Source: Alistipes senegalensis JC50 (lineage in GTDB: Bacteria; Bacteroidota; Bacteroidia; Bacteroidales; Rikenellaceae). Taken from it: a stretch of DNA of 64,000 nt. Numbering within the stretch: position 1 is the first letter of the stretch; each line of letters opens with the position of its first letter. Positions 31,775 through 41,900 of this stretch are shown here, one piece after another. Made by a program: the position numbers and the translations under genes. The stretch is from assembly GCF_025145645.1 (NCBI RefSeq), contig NZ_CP102252.1:1674001-1738000 (forward strand). Direction: 5' to 3'. The notes below the pieces were generated by a model, which saw only the letters and a program-made list of their open reading frames with translations, did no database searches and was not told the origin of the DNA.

Positions 31775-33823
31775 ATGAACCCGGCAACCCATCTTTACAA
31801 AACGAGCGTCCTCGCCATCCGCACCGCAGCGCTGGCCGCCGCACTCTTCGTCACGACATCGGCACCGGCCCGAACGGCGCATACAGCCAATCCCAAGGGG
31901 GGGGGAAACACCCCGGCCCAATCCGACCCGGACATCCTGCGCTATAACAATCCGGGCCTCACGGTCGATCTGGGGGTCGGGCTGTGGGGCATTCCGCTGC
32001 CCGTGGACTACGACGGCGACGGCGTGAAAGACCTGCTGGTGTCGTGCCCCGACCGCCCCTACAAAGGACTCTATTTCTTCAAGAACATCGGTACGCCGCG
32101 CCATCCCCGTTTCGCCGCCGCCGAGCGCATCAGCGAGAAGGGGATGAACAACATCCGTCTCTCGGAGGCGGACGGCAAACCCTACGTCCTTTCGAAGAAT
32201 TTCGAATACCCCGACTTCTTCAAGGCCCCCTATGCCAAAAAACGCCGCCTGCACTACGAAGGCGAGGAACTCGGGGCCACCTACAACAAGTCGCGGAGCA
32301 ATATGTGGAGCTACGCCGACTGGGACGGCGACGGCGACAAGGACATCGTCGTGGGCATCGACACGTGGGACGACTACGGCTGGGACAACGCTTTCGACAG
32401 TCTCGGACGCTGGACCCGGGGTCCGCTGCACGGCTACGTCTACCTGCTGGAAAACACCGGCAGGGGATATGTCAACCGCGGCAAGGTGGAGGCCGCAGGC
32501 GCCCCGATCGACGTTTACGGGGCGCCCAATCCGTGTATCGCCGATTTCGACGGCGACGGCGATCCGGACCTGATCTGCGGCGAGTTCGTCGATGGACTCA
32601 CCTGGTTCGAGAACGTCGGCACCCGCACGGAGCCCCGCTTCGCCGCGGGACGGCCGCTTGCGAACAAACACGGGGAGATCCGCCTCCATCTGGAGATGAT
32701 CGTCCCGGTGGTGTCGGATTTCGACGGCGACGGGCATCCCGACCTCATCGTCGGCGACGAGGACGGCCGCGTGGCCTGGGTGCGCCACACGGGGAAGGTC
32801 AAAAAAGGCATGCCGCAGTTCGAATCGCCCCTCTACTTCACCCAGCAGGCCGATCCGGTCAAATTCGGGGCCCTCTCGACCCCCTGCGCCTTCGACTGGG
32901 ACGGCGACGGAAAACAGGACATCATTGCCGGGAACTCGGCCGGCGAAATCGCTTTCATCCGCAACCTTTCGGGCGGCGAAAACCCCGTGTGGGACGCTCC
33001 GCGCCTCTTCACCGTCAACGGCAGGCCCATCCGCATCCAGGCCGGGGAGAACGGTTCGATACAGGGTCCCGCCGAACGCAAATGGGGCTATACGGTGCTC
33101 TCCGTGGCCGACTGGGACGGCGACGGGCTTCCCGACATCATCGTCAACTCGATCTGGGGCAAGATCGAATGGTTCCGCAACCTCGGCGGCAAAGACGGGC
33201 TAAGACTCGCCCCGGCGCAGCCCGTGCGCGTGGCCTGGGAGGGCGAGGCCCCCAAACCCGCCTGGAACTGGTGGACGCCCGAGCCCGGCACGCTCGTCAC
33301 GCAATGGCGCACGACGCCCGTGGCGATGGACTGGAACGGCGACGGGCTGACGGACCTCATCGTCCTCGACCAGGAGGGTTACCTCGCCTATTACGAACGT
33401 TTCCGCACGCCCGACGGCGAACTGCTGCTCCGTCCCGGACGCCGCATCTTCCACGGCACGAACTGCTCGCTCTACAACTCCAGAAGCGGGGTAGCGGATG
33501 CGTCGGAAGGGCTTCTGCGGCTGAACGACGGCATCGGCGGACAATCCGGGCGCCGCAAGATCTGCTTCACGGACTGGGACGGCGACGGACGGTTGGACCT
33601 GATCGTGGACAGCCAGAACGCCTGCTGGTTCCGCAACGTACGCGAGGAGCGGGGCGAGGTGTGGTACGAATACATGGGCAACGTCGGCGAACGCATACTG
33701 GCCGGCCACACGACCTGTCCGACCCCCATCGACTGGCGGGGCGACGGCACGCCGGAACTCCTGCTGGGGGCCGAGGACGGCCACTTCTACCGGATGGCGA
33801 ACCAACAGAAACAGACGCGATGA
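31775..33823 (+). CDS. FG-GAP/VCBS beta-propeller protein
   Basis: 682 aa secreted protein. Hydrophobic signal region about 12-33, then repeated calcium-binding blades of the form DxDGDGxxDL: DYDGDGVKDLL, DWDGDGDKDIV, DFDGDGDPDLI, DFDGDGHPDLI, DWDGDGKQDII, DWDGDGLPDII, DWNGDGLTDLI and DWDGDGRLDLI. Eight such loops suggest a seven- or eight-bladed propeller. No catalytic motif is assigned; propellers of this kind occur in lyases, rhamnosidase-type enzymes and binding proteins. A nine-G tract (31897-31905) at residues 41-44 could switch the frame. Paralogous to the protein at 49397. Its stop overlaps the esterase start by 4 bp. Confidence 0.8.
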   Translation: MNPATHLYKTSVLAIRTAALAAALFVTTSAPARTAHTANPKGGGNTPAQSDPDILRYNNPGLTVDLGVGLWGIPLPVDYDGDGVKDLLVSCPDRPYKGLYFFKNIGTPRHPRFAAAERISEKGMNNIRLSEADGKPYVLSKNFEYPDFFKAPYAKKRRLHYEGEELGATYNKSRSNMWSYADWDGDGDKDIVVGIDTWDDYGWDNAFDSLGRWTRGPLHGYVYLLENTGRGYVNRGKVEAAGAPIDVYGAPNPCIADFDGDGDPDLICGEFVDGLTWFENVGTRTEPRFAAGRPLANKHGEIRLHLEMIVPVVSDFDGDGHPDLIVGDEDGRVAWVRHTGKVKKGMPQFESPLYFTQQADPVKFGALSTPCAFDWDGDGKQDIIAGNSAGEIAFIRNLSGGENPVWDAPRLFTVNGRPIRIQAGENGSIQGPAERKWGYTVLSVADWDGDGLPDIIVNSIWGKIEWFRNLGGKDGLRLAPAQPVRVAWEGEAPKPAWNWWTPEPGTLVTQWRTTPVAMDWNGDGLTDLIVLDQEGYLAYYERFRTPDGELLLRPGRRIFHGTNCSLYNSRSGVADASEGLLRLNDGIGGQSGRRKICFTDWDGDGRLDLIVDSQNACWFRNVREERGEVWYEYMGNVGERILAGHTTCPTPIDWRGDGTPELLLGAEDGHFYRMANQQKQTR

Positions 33824-34695
33824 AAACTTGCCTCACGACACTCTGCGCCCTATTGCTGGCCGTCGCCGTATCGCAGGCCGCCGAGCCGCTGCACGTCAAA
33901 CTCTTCCCGGAGGGAACCCCGACGAAGAGCGGTCTGGAAGAGCAGCCCGAAAGCGTGAACGACAAGGGATATTACGTCGGCGTCAGCGACCCCGAATTGT
34001 TGGTCTATCTTCCCGATCCGGCGCGCGCCACGGGGCAGGCCATGCTGGTCGTGCCGGGCGGAAGCTACGAGAAAGTCTGCATCACGCACGAGGGCTACAA
34101 GACCGCCGAATGGCTCAACGAACACGGCATCGCCGCGATGATCCTCAAATACCGGATGCCGAACGGCCATCCCGGGATTCCGCTCGAAGACGGCGAGCAG
34201 GCGATGCGCGTCATCCGCCGCAGCGCCGCACAATGGGGTGTCGATCCTCACAATGTGGGAATTATCGGCTTCTCGGCGGGAGGCCATTTCGCCTCGACGC
34301 TCATCACGGAATACACGAGCGAAGAGACGCGCCCCGATTTCGCCGTCCTGGTCTACCCGGTCGTCTCGATGAACTATTCCAGCGTCCGGACCCGGGAGAA
34401 CCTCCTCGGGGCCCGCAGCGAAGAGGAGGCATTGCGCAAACGTCACTCCACCTTCGGACAAGTGCACGAAGGGATGCCCGAGGTGATGCTTCTGCTGTGC
34501 AACGACGACAAAGCGGTGGTCCCGGACAACTCCATCGCCTTCTACCGGGCTCTCAACCGCCGCGGAGTGAAGGCCGAAATGCACATCTATCCCGAAGGAG
34601 GCCACGGCTTCTGGATGCGCGAACGCTACAAGTACGGCGACGAAACCTATCCGGCCGTCATCCGGTGGATCGAACGGCACAGAACGAACAACTGA
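33820..34695 (+). CDS. alpha/beta-hydrolase, carbohydrate esterase-like
   Basis: 291 aa secreted esterase of the BD-FAE/acetyl-xylan-esterase-like group. Signal peptide 1-20 (MKTCLTTLCALLLAVAVSQA). Oxyanion region VVPGGSYEKV, nucleophile elbow GFSAGG with S152, Asp near 229-230 (CNDDKAVVPD) and His262 in GGHGFW complete the triad. ATG 33820 overlaps the preceding TGA (ATGA), so it is translationally coupled to the FG-GAP gene; the long open frame before it is out of context. Probably removes acetyl or similar groups from the locus glycan in the periplasm. Confidence 0.88.
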   Translation: MKTCLTTLCALLLAVAVSQAAEPLHVKLFPEGTPTKSGLEEQPESVNDKGYYVGVSDPELLVYLPDPARATGQAMLVVPGGSYEKVCITHEGYKTAEWLNEHGIAAMILKYRMPNGHPGIPLEDGEQAMRVIRRSAAQWGVDPHNVGIIGFSAGGHFASTLITEYTSEETRPDFAVLVYPVVSMNYSSVRTRENLLGARSEEEALRKRHSTFGQVHEGMPEVMLLLCNDDKAVVPDNSIAFYRALNRRGVKAEMHIYPEGGHGFWMRERYKYGDETYPAVIRWIERHRTNN

Positions 34696-34717
34696 CTGAA
34701 ACCTAAAACATAAAAAA

Positions 34718-35629
34718 ATGAAGACTATCAAAGGGATCATTCCCCCGATGATCACCCCCTTGAAGGGTGACGACCAGATCGACCGCGAAGGCACCGTACG
34801 GCTCACGGAGCACATCCTCGCCGGCGGCGTCCACGCCCTTTTCCTCCTCGGCACCACCGGCGAGGCCCAGAGCCTCTCGTACGAATGCCGCTACGATTTC
34901 GTCGAACTGGTCTGCCGTCAGGTCGCCGGGCGCGTTCCCGTGCTGGTGGGCGTCACCGACACGTCGCTCGACGAGAGCGTCAAACTGGCCGCCCATGCCG
35001 CGAAATGCGGCGCCGTGGCGGTCGTGGCCGCCGCTCCCTACTACTTCGCGCCCTCGCAGCAGGAGCTGATCGAATACTACACGGCGCTGGCCGACGCCCT
35101 GCCGCTGCCGCTCTTCCTCTACAACATGCCGTCGCATGTGAAGGTGTTCCTCGAACCCGCGACCGTCAAGACGCTGGCCGAACACCCGAACATCGTCGGG
35201 CTGAAGGACAGTTCGGCCAACATGACCTATTTCCAGACGCTGCTCTACCACCTGGGCGACCGCGAGGATTTCGCCCTCTACGTGGGTCCCGAAGAGCTGA
35301 CGGGCGAAAGCGTCGTGATGGGGGCCGACGGCGGCGTGAACGGCGGCGCCAACATCTTCCCCGAACTCTACGTGCAGATGTACTACGCCGCCTGCAACCG
35401 CGACGTGAACACGATGCGCGCGCTGCAACGGAAGATCATGCAGATCAGCACGTCGCTCTACACCGTCGGGAAATACGGCTCCAGCTACCTCAAAGGCGTG
35501 AAGTGCTCGCTCTCGCTGATGGGCATCTGCGACGACTACATGTCCTACCCCTACCGCCGTTTCCGCACCGAGGAGCGCGCCCGCATCCGCAAGGCCCTCG
35601 AAGCGCTGGGAACCGCCTGCGGCGAATGA
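34718..35629 (+). CDS. DapA/NanA-family class I aldolase
   Basis: 303 aa cytoplasmic TIM-barrel lyase forming a Schiff base with its substrate. GTTGEAQSL (45-53), Tyr135 in LYNMPSH and the Schiff-base Lys163 in GLKDSS are all present. It lacks close agreement with true dihydrodipicolinate synthase, and its place in a sugar operon makes a 2-keto-3-deoxy-sugar-acid aldolase or N-acetylneuraminate lyase role more likely (inference). It lies 22 bp after the esterase and 31 bp before the symporter. Confidence 0.85.
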   Translation: MKTIKGIIPPMITPLKGDDQIDREGTVRLTEHILAGGVHALFLLGTTGEAQSLSYECRYDFVELVCRQVAGRVPVLVGVTDTSLDESVKLAAHAAKCGAVAVVAAAPYYFAPSQQELIEYYTALADALPLPLFLYNMPSHVKVFLEPATVKTLAEHPNIVGLKDSSANMTYFQTLLYHLGDREDFALYVGPEELTGESVVMGADGGVNGGANIFPELYVQMYYAACNRDVNTMRALQRKIMQISTSLYTVGKYGSSYLKGVKCSLSLMGICDDYMSYPYRRFRTEERARIRKALEALGTACGE

Positions 35630-35660
35630 CACACGACCGAACTACCTAACCCGACAAAAA

Positions 35661-37148
35661 ATGGAGATAACCTTACTCGATTACCTCGTCTTCTTCATCT
35701 TCGTGGGCGGCGTCGCCCTCTTCGGCTGCTCGTTCTACTTCCGCAGCCGCAAGGGCGCCGCGGCATTCACCGCCGCCGAAGGATCGCTGCCCACCTGGGT
35801 CGTGGGCATGTCGATCTTCGCCACGTTCGTCAGCAGCATCAGCTTCCTCGGACTCCCCGGCGACGCCTACAAAGGCAACTGGAACCCCTTCGTATTCAGC
35901 CTCTCGATCCCCATCGCCACGTGGCTCGCGGCCAAGGTCTTCATCCCGCTCTACCGCGGAATCGACAGCGTCTCGGCCTACCACTACCTCGAAATGCGCT
36001 TCGGCTACTGGGCCCGCTGTTACGTGGCGGTCTGCTACCTGCTGACGCAGCTCGCCCGCGTGGGCTCGATCCTGCTGCTGCTGGCCCTGCCGCTGAACAC
36101 GATGTTCGGCTGGGACATCCAGACCATCATCGTCTGCACGGGCATCGCCACGCTGATCTACACCCTGCTGGGCGGCATCGCCGCCGTGGTCTGGACCGAC
36201 GCCATCCAGGGCATCATCCTCATCGTCGGGGCCATCGCCTGCGCCGCGATCCTCACCTTCACGATGCCCGAAGGCCCCGGGCAGCTCTTCGAAATCGCCT
36301 CGGCCCACGGCAAGTTCAGCCTCGGCAGTTTCGGCGCGAGCCTTACGGAACCGACCTTCTGGGTGGTGCTCATCTACGGACTGTTCGTCAACATGCAGAA
36401 CTACGGCATCGACCAGAACTACGTGCAGCGCTACATGACGACCCGCTCGACGGCCGAAGCCGTGAAATCGACCCTTTTCGGCGGACTGCTCTACATCCCC
36501 GTGTCGCTGGTCTTCGTCTACATCGGCACGGCGCTTTTCTCCTACTACACGGCGCGTCCCGAACTGCTGCCCGCCGGCACGCCCTCGGACCAGGTATTCC
36601 CGTGGTTCATCGTCCACGGGCTCCCCACGGGACTCACCGGACTCGTGATCGCCTCGCTCTTCTCGGCCGGCATGTCCACCATCGCCACGAGCATCAACTC
36701 CTCGGCGACGATCGTGCTGACGGACTTCGCCAAGCGGCTCTCGAAAAAGGAGCTCTCCGAAAAGAAGAGCATGCGGGTGCTCTACGCCACGTCGTTCGTC
36801 GTGGGGGCACTGGGCATCGTCATGGGACTGCTGATGATGCGCATCGACGGCGTGCTGGACGCCTGGTGGAAGCTGGCGTCAATCTTCAGCGGCGGCATGC
36901 TGGGACTGTTCCTGCTGGGCGTCGTCTGCAAAACCGTGCGCCGGGCCCATGCGGTCGTCGCCGTGATCCTCGGACTGCTGACCATCGCCTGGATGAGCCT
37001 CTCGCCGCTCATCAACGAAGGTTCGCCCTTCTACCGGTTCCACAGCCCGCTGCACACCTACCTGACGATCGTCTTCGGAACGACGGTCATCTTCCTGACG
37101 GGTTTCCTGCTTACGAAGCTCACGAACCGCAAAGCCGAAAACGCATGA
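35661..37148 (+). CDS. sodium:solute symporter (SSS family)
   Basis: 495 aa inner-membrane transporter with about 13 predicted helices in the LeuT-like SSS fold. Typical SSS segments: VVGMSIFATFVSSISFLGLPGDAYKG split around residues 50-75 (helix 1), GGIAAVVWTDAIQGIILIVG (helix 5/6 region), NYGIDQNYVQRYMTTRS and LFSAGMSTIATSINSSATI. It is similar in type to SglT/NanT-like sugar carriers. Likely imports the monosaccharide released outside or in the periplasm, in place of an MFS fucose permease. Its stop overlaps the sulfatase start by 4 bp. Confidence 0.93.
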   Translation: MEITLLDYLVFFIFVGGVALFGCSFYFRSRKGAAAFTAAEGSLPTWVVGMSIFATFVSSISFLGLPGDAYKGNWNPFVFSLSIPIATWLAAKVFIPLYRGIDSVSAYHYLEMRFGYWARCYVAVCYLLTQLARVGSILLLLALPLNTMFGWDIQTIIVCTGIATLIYTLLGGIAAVVWTDAIQGIILIVGAIACAAILTFTMPEGPGQLFEIASAHGKFSLGSFGASLTEPTFWVVLIYGLFVNMQNYGIDQNYVQRYMTTRSTAEAVKSTLFGGLLYIPVSLVFVYIGTALFSYYTARPELLPAGTPSDQVFPWFIVHGLPTGLTGLVIASLFSAGMSTIATSINSSATIVLTDFAKRLSKKELSEKKSMRVLYATSFVVGALGIVMGLLMMRIDGVLDAWWKLASIFSGGMLGLFLLGVVCKTVRRAHAVVAVILGLLTIAWMSLSPLINEGSPFYRFHSPLHTYLTIVFGTTVIFLTGFLLTKLTNRKAENA

Positions 37149-38593
37149 AAACCCGACTGAAAACCGGTCTGCTGCTCTGCGGCGGCGTCCTGGGCGGCAG
37201 CGCCGCCGTCGCAGCCCAGAAACAGCCCAACATCCTGCTGGTGCTGAGCGACGACCAGAGCGCCTTCGCCGTCGGCTGTTACGGCAACGCCGACATCCGG
37301 ACGCCGAATCTCGACCGTTTCGCCGCCGAGGGCGTGCGCTTCAACCGCGCCTACGCCACCTCGCCGCAGAGCGTGCCTTCGCGCGCCTCGATCATGACGG
37401 GGCGTTCGCCCGTGGCGGTGAACATGACGCGCTTCAACGTGACGCTCGCCCGCCGCTTCCGCGCCTTTCCCGAATACCTGCGCGAGAACGGCTACTACAC
37501 GGGCGTCGCCGGGCGCGGCTACCACCTCGACGGAGCCGTCAGCGGCCGGGTCGGAAAGATCAAGGAGGTCGAACTCTACTATGCGGAGCACGGCTACAAG
37601 ACCTTCCCCGACCGGCTCGACACCTGCATGGTCGTCGCCGACGCCAGCAGGGGCAAGAACCACGGGAAGATCAACGCCCAGTTCCGGACCTTCATGGAGC
37701 GCCGCGACAAGGACAAGCCCTTCTTCCTGCAACTCTGCTATTCCGATCCCCACACGCCTTACGACGCCCCGAAGGTGCACGACCCCCGGTCGCTGACCCT
37801 CCCGCCGTTCTATCCCGACACGCAGCTGGTCCGCGAATACCTGGCGGCCTATTACGACGAGATACACCGGATGGACTCCGATTTCGGGGAGGTGCTGCGC
37901 TACCTCGACGAACACGGCCTGAGCGACGACACGATCGTCATCTTCATGGGCGACAACGGCGGAGCGCAGTTCATGGCCAAAGGCACGCTCTATGAAAACG
38001 GAATCCGGGTGCCGTTCCTGGTCCGCTGGCCCGGGCGCATCGCTCCGGCCGTGACGGACGCCGTGGTTTCCAACGTGGACATCGCCTCGACCTGTCTAGC
38101 GGCCGCCGGGCTGCCGGTTCCCGAAGAGATGGAGGGTACGGACCTCCTGCCCCTCCTGACGCAGGGCGAAACTCCGGCCGAAAGGTGGGTCTACTCCGTA
38201 CGGAGCTGCCATGCGACCAATTCGCTGCCGGGCAAAACCTCGGTCTTCGACCAGATGCGCTGCATCGTCGGCGAACGGTACAAACTCATCTACAACCTGC
38301 TGCCCGGTCTGCCGTGGGTGCCCGTCGATTTCTCCGGCACGGAGATGTTCGCCGAACTGAAACGCATGCACAAGAGCGGAGAGCTCGATACGCTTTCGAG
38401 CCGCCTCTATTTCTCGCCGACACGCCCGATGTTCGAGCTCTACGACCTGCGGAACGACCCCTGCGAACAGCACAACCTGATCGACGATCCGGCGCTGAAA
38501 GAGATCCGCAACGACCTGATCCTGAAACTGACCTACAAGATGATCGAGGACGAAGATTTCGTGACTCTCCCTCATCCGAAAATTTACGAATAA
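37145..38593 (+). CDS. S1-family sulfatase, serine type
   Basis: 482 aa exported sulfatase. Signal peptide 1-24. Metal ligands D35-D36 (LSDDQ), then the formylglycine motif S76-V-P-S-R80 followed by ASIMTGR. The motif carries Ser rather than Cys, so activation needs an anaerobic sulfatase-maturating radical SAM enzyme encoded elsewhere. A second metal site, MGDNGG, and a C-terminal subdomain (FELYDLRNDPCEQHNL) fit the family. Start coupled to the symporter stop (ATGA). It presumably desulfates a sugar of the locus glycan, possibly fucose (inference). Followed after 22 bp by the broken fucI copy. Confidence 0.93.
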   Translation: MKTRLKTGLLLCGGVLGGSAAVAAQKQPNILLVLSDDQSAFAVGCYGNADIRTPNLDRFAAEGVRFNRAYATSPQSVPSRASIMTGRSPVAVNMTRFNVTLARRFRAFPEYLRENGYYTGVAGRGYHLDGAVSGRVGKIKEVELYYAEHGYKTFPDRLDTCMVVADASRGKNHGKINAQFRTFMERRDKDKPFFLQLCYSDPHTPYDAPKVHDPRSLTLPPFYPDTQLVREYLAAYYDEIHRMDSDFGEVLRYLDEHGLSDDTIVIFMGDNGGAQFMAKGTLYENGIRVPFLVRWPGRIAPAVTDAVVSNVDIASTCLAAAGLPVPEEMEGTDLLPLLTQGETPAERWVYSVRSCHATNSLPGKTSVFDQMRCIVGERYKLIYNLLPGLPWVPVDFSGTEMFAELKRMHKSGELDTLSSRLYFSPTRPMFELYDLRNDPCEQHNLIDDPALKEIRNDLILKLTYKMIEDEDFVTLPHPKIYE

Positions 38594-38615
38594 GAACCGA
38601 AAAACCATCCGACCT

Positions 38616-38804
38616 ATGACAAACCATCCTAAAATCGGTATCCGTCCGATCATCGACGGCCGCCGCGGCGGTATCCGCGAATCCCTCGAAGAGATAAGGA
38701 TGGGTTGTTGCGAAACGCGGCCGAATTCTTTCCTCGGAGCCTCAGAGATGTATGCGGAAAACTCCTCCTGTTCGGACGGACCGCACCAGACATCATCCCA
38801 ATGA
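38616..38804 (+). pseudogene. fucI: 5' fragment of an L-fucose isomerase gene
   Basis: Starts MTNHPKIGIRPIID and matches the intact FucI (53139) through residue 26 (RESLEE). Bases 38631-38695 are identical to 53157-53221. After that the frame drifts into unrelated residues and stops at 38804; faint traces (ATGGG, GTTGCGAAAC) may extend homology to about 38718. The catalytic part is absent, so it cannot be functional. Its 22-bp distance from the sulfatase matches normal operon spacing, which suggests this was once the position of the complete gene. Confidence 0.8.
38631..38695 (+). repeat. left copy of 65-bp direct repeat (fucI 5' region)
   Basis: Identical base for base to 53157-53221; identity ends sharply at 38696. 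Marks the left limit of the inserted block. Confidence 0.9.
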
Positions 38805-38992
38805 AGGACAAGTCCCATCTCTCGATCGAATCCGTATCCACACTCCCTCCAAAAGCATATCGGCACGAACAACGCCGATGATGATCCCATTTTCGCTTCC
38901 GGAGAGAACCCGGAGTGCAGACCTCCGGACCTGCAATACATTCGGCCCCTATACATGAATAATATTCCCTAACAACCTTAACCCATTAACCT
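38805..38992 (+). other. non-coding junction / leader before the inserted susC
   Basis: No credible gene. The only promoter-like site is TACATTCG at 38937-38944, one mismatch to TAnnTTTG, without a convincing -33. It probably holds the promoter or leader of the inserted PUL; its origin is unclear. Confidence 0.4.
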
Positions 38993-41900
38993 ATGAACAA
39001 AACACTACTCTGTACATGGAGGAGGAATATCCTGCGACGCATCCTGTCAGGCATATTCCTGATCGGGATGTTCGTTACCGCAGCGGCCCAGCAAAACCGC
39101 CAGGACGCGGTCAAAGGCACTGTCCTCGACGACAAACAAGCGCCCGCCGTAGGAGCGACCATCGTGGTAAAAGGTACGAACCGGGGAACGATCGCCGACG
39201 GGCAAGGAAAATTCTCGATTGAAGCCTCCTCACGAGATACCCTGCAAATCAGTCTGATCGGATACCTTCCCCAGGAGATACCGGTAGGCAGCCAGGCCGA
39301 AGTGACCGTCTGGCTGAAAGAGAACCTGCTTTCAATCGAAGACGTGGTCGTGGTCGGCTTCGGTGTCCAGCGAAAAGAGACCGTAACCGGTGCCATCAAC
39401 AGCATCGGCTCCAAAGAGATCCTGCGTTCGCCGACAGCCAACGTCACTAACGCGCTGGCAGGCAAGATGGCCGGTCTGACCGCCGTACAGCGCGGAGGAG
39501 AGCCAGGCAAGGACGGAGCCACATTCAAAATCCGCGGCATCGGAACGCTGAACGAAGGCAGCGAATCCGCCCCGCTTATCCTGATCGACGGCATCGAACG
39601 CACCTCCCTGGACGTAATCGACCCGAACGAGATCGAAACCATCAATATCCTGAAAGACGCTTCCGCCACCGCGGTATATGGAGTCCGGGGAGCGAACGGA
39701 GTCATTCTCGTCACGACCAAGACAGGCCAGCCCGGACGCGCCCAGGTCACGCTGACATCCAATTTCGGATGGCAGTCCTATACCATGATGCCCGAACTGG
39801 TCAACGCTTACGAATGGGCGACCCTTTACAACGAAGGGCTCGCACACGAAAACAGCACCAAGGCGCCGTTCCCGCAGGAAGCGCTCGATGCCTGGAAGAA
39901 CCACACGAACCCGGTACTCTATCCGGACGTAGACTGGGTGGACAAACTGCTCCGCAAATCGGCCCCTCAGCAACAGTATAACGTCAACGTAAGCGGCGGA
40001 AGCGACCGGACCAAATATTTCGTCTCCTTCGGAATGCTCCATCAAGAAGGCATTTACAAGGAGTACGACATCGACGGCGTGGACTTCTCCGTCAATCCGG
40101 ATTACCGCAGATTCAACCTGCGCGCCAATCTGGACATCGACGTGATGAAGGGCATGACGCTCGGACTCCGGCTCGGTACCATCTTCACGGACGGCAACTA
40201 CCCGAACGCATCCACTTCCAATATTTTCGACTATCTGTTGCGCACGGTCCCGGGTGGAGGTCCGGGTCTGATCAACGGCAAGCTCGTTACGGGTTATTCG
40301 GGCGACGATCCGCTCGAAAACTACGAGCGCAGAGTATCCAATCCGATTTTCGACATCCTCGAACAGGGGTATCAGGAATACAACACCAGTACCTACAACC
40401 TGAGCGCAGACCTGAACTACGACCTCGGATTCCTCGTCAAAGGGCTGTCGGTACGGGGCAAAGTCGCCTACGACGACTACGGCACCCACCGGGTAGCATA
40501 CACGACGGGAAGCATTCCGCAATACACGGTCGTGGTGGACAACGACTACGAAGACGGATACCGCCTCGTCAAGGCTTCCGACGAAACGGCCTTCGGCGCC
40601 AAGGAGTCTTACAGCACCCGTTACCGTAATGTATACCTGGAAGGCGGCATCAGTTATGCCGGCCAGTTCGGCCGCCACAGCGTCACCGCCCTGGCCCTCT
40701 ACAACCAGCGGGTACAAGACAATCCCTCGTTCCAATACGACCTGCCCAAAGGCCTGCTGGGATTCGTAGGACGCATCACCTACAATTTCGACAACCGCTA
40801 TCTGGCCGAATTCAACGCCGGCTATAACGGTTCGGAAAACTTCGCCGAAGGCAAACGATTCGGCTTCTTCCCCGCATTCTCCCTGGGCTGGATTCTGACC
40901 GAAGAGAAATTCATACCCCGCAACAAATTTCTGACCTACGCCAAAATCCGCGGGTCATACGGAGAAGTCGGAAACGACCAAATCGGCGGCGACCGCTATC
41001 TCTACCTGCCTCCGACATTCGTATACGGTTCGAACGGCTACAACTTCGGAACATTCGGGCAGAATTCGCAGTACTATCCCGCCTCCGCCGAGGGAAGCGT
41101 CGGCAACTCCGACGTGACCTGGGAAAGGGCCAAGAAAGCCAATATCGGACTCGACCTGAAAATGTTCGACAACCAGTTGAGTTTCACGGGAGACTATTTC
41201 TGGGAAAAACGCGACAACATCCTCTGGGATTACGGAACCGTCCCCTCGATCGTGGGTACGACTCTTTCGGCCGCGAACCTGGGCCGGGTGGACAACAAAG
41301 GTTTCGAACTCGAACTGGGCTGGAATTCCAAAGTCCGGAACTTCGAGTATTGGATTTCCGGCGTATTCTCCTATGCCAAAAACAAGATCGTCTACATGGA
41401 CGAAGCCAAGCAAGCCTATCCCTATCTGGCGCAAACGGGTTACTCCGTGGGCCAGTACAAAGGCTACATCAACGAAGGGTTCATCAACACGGATGCCGAC
41501 CTCGAAAACCAGCCCGCACACGGCTGGGGCGGCGACCGGTGGGCCAAAGGCGAGCTGAATTTCATCGACATCAACGGCGACGGCATCGTCGATACGAACG
41601 ACCGTGTAACAATCGGGTACGGCTCCTATCCCGAAATCACGTTCGGCGTGAACCTCGGATTCCAATGGAAAGGGTTCGAAGTCAGCGCCTTGTTACAAGG
41701 AGCCGCAAACGTCTCGCTCTACCTGAAACAGAGCGCCGTCTGCCCGCTGTATTACACCCGGAGCGCCCAGAAATGGCACATGGGCCGCTGGACCGAAGAG
41801 CGGTATCTCGCCGGAGAGAAGATCACCTATCCGCGCATTCTGTCCGACAACATTTCGTCTCCCTCGTTCCTCGACCAGAATCCGCTCTCTACGTTCTGGC

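Noticed and set aside
31984..34695. 903-codon frame running through the FG-GAP gene into the esterase
   Set aside because: The first two thirds are out-of-frame shadow; the real esterase starts at 33820 with a signal peptide and ATGA overlap.
38752..38958. Small open frame after the fucI fragment
   Set aside because: No start context, no recognisable domain, and overlaps other equally short frames; treated as non-coding.
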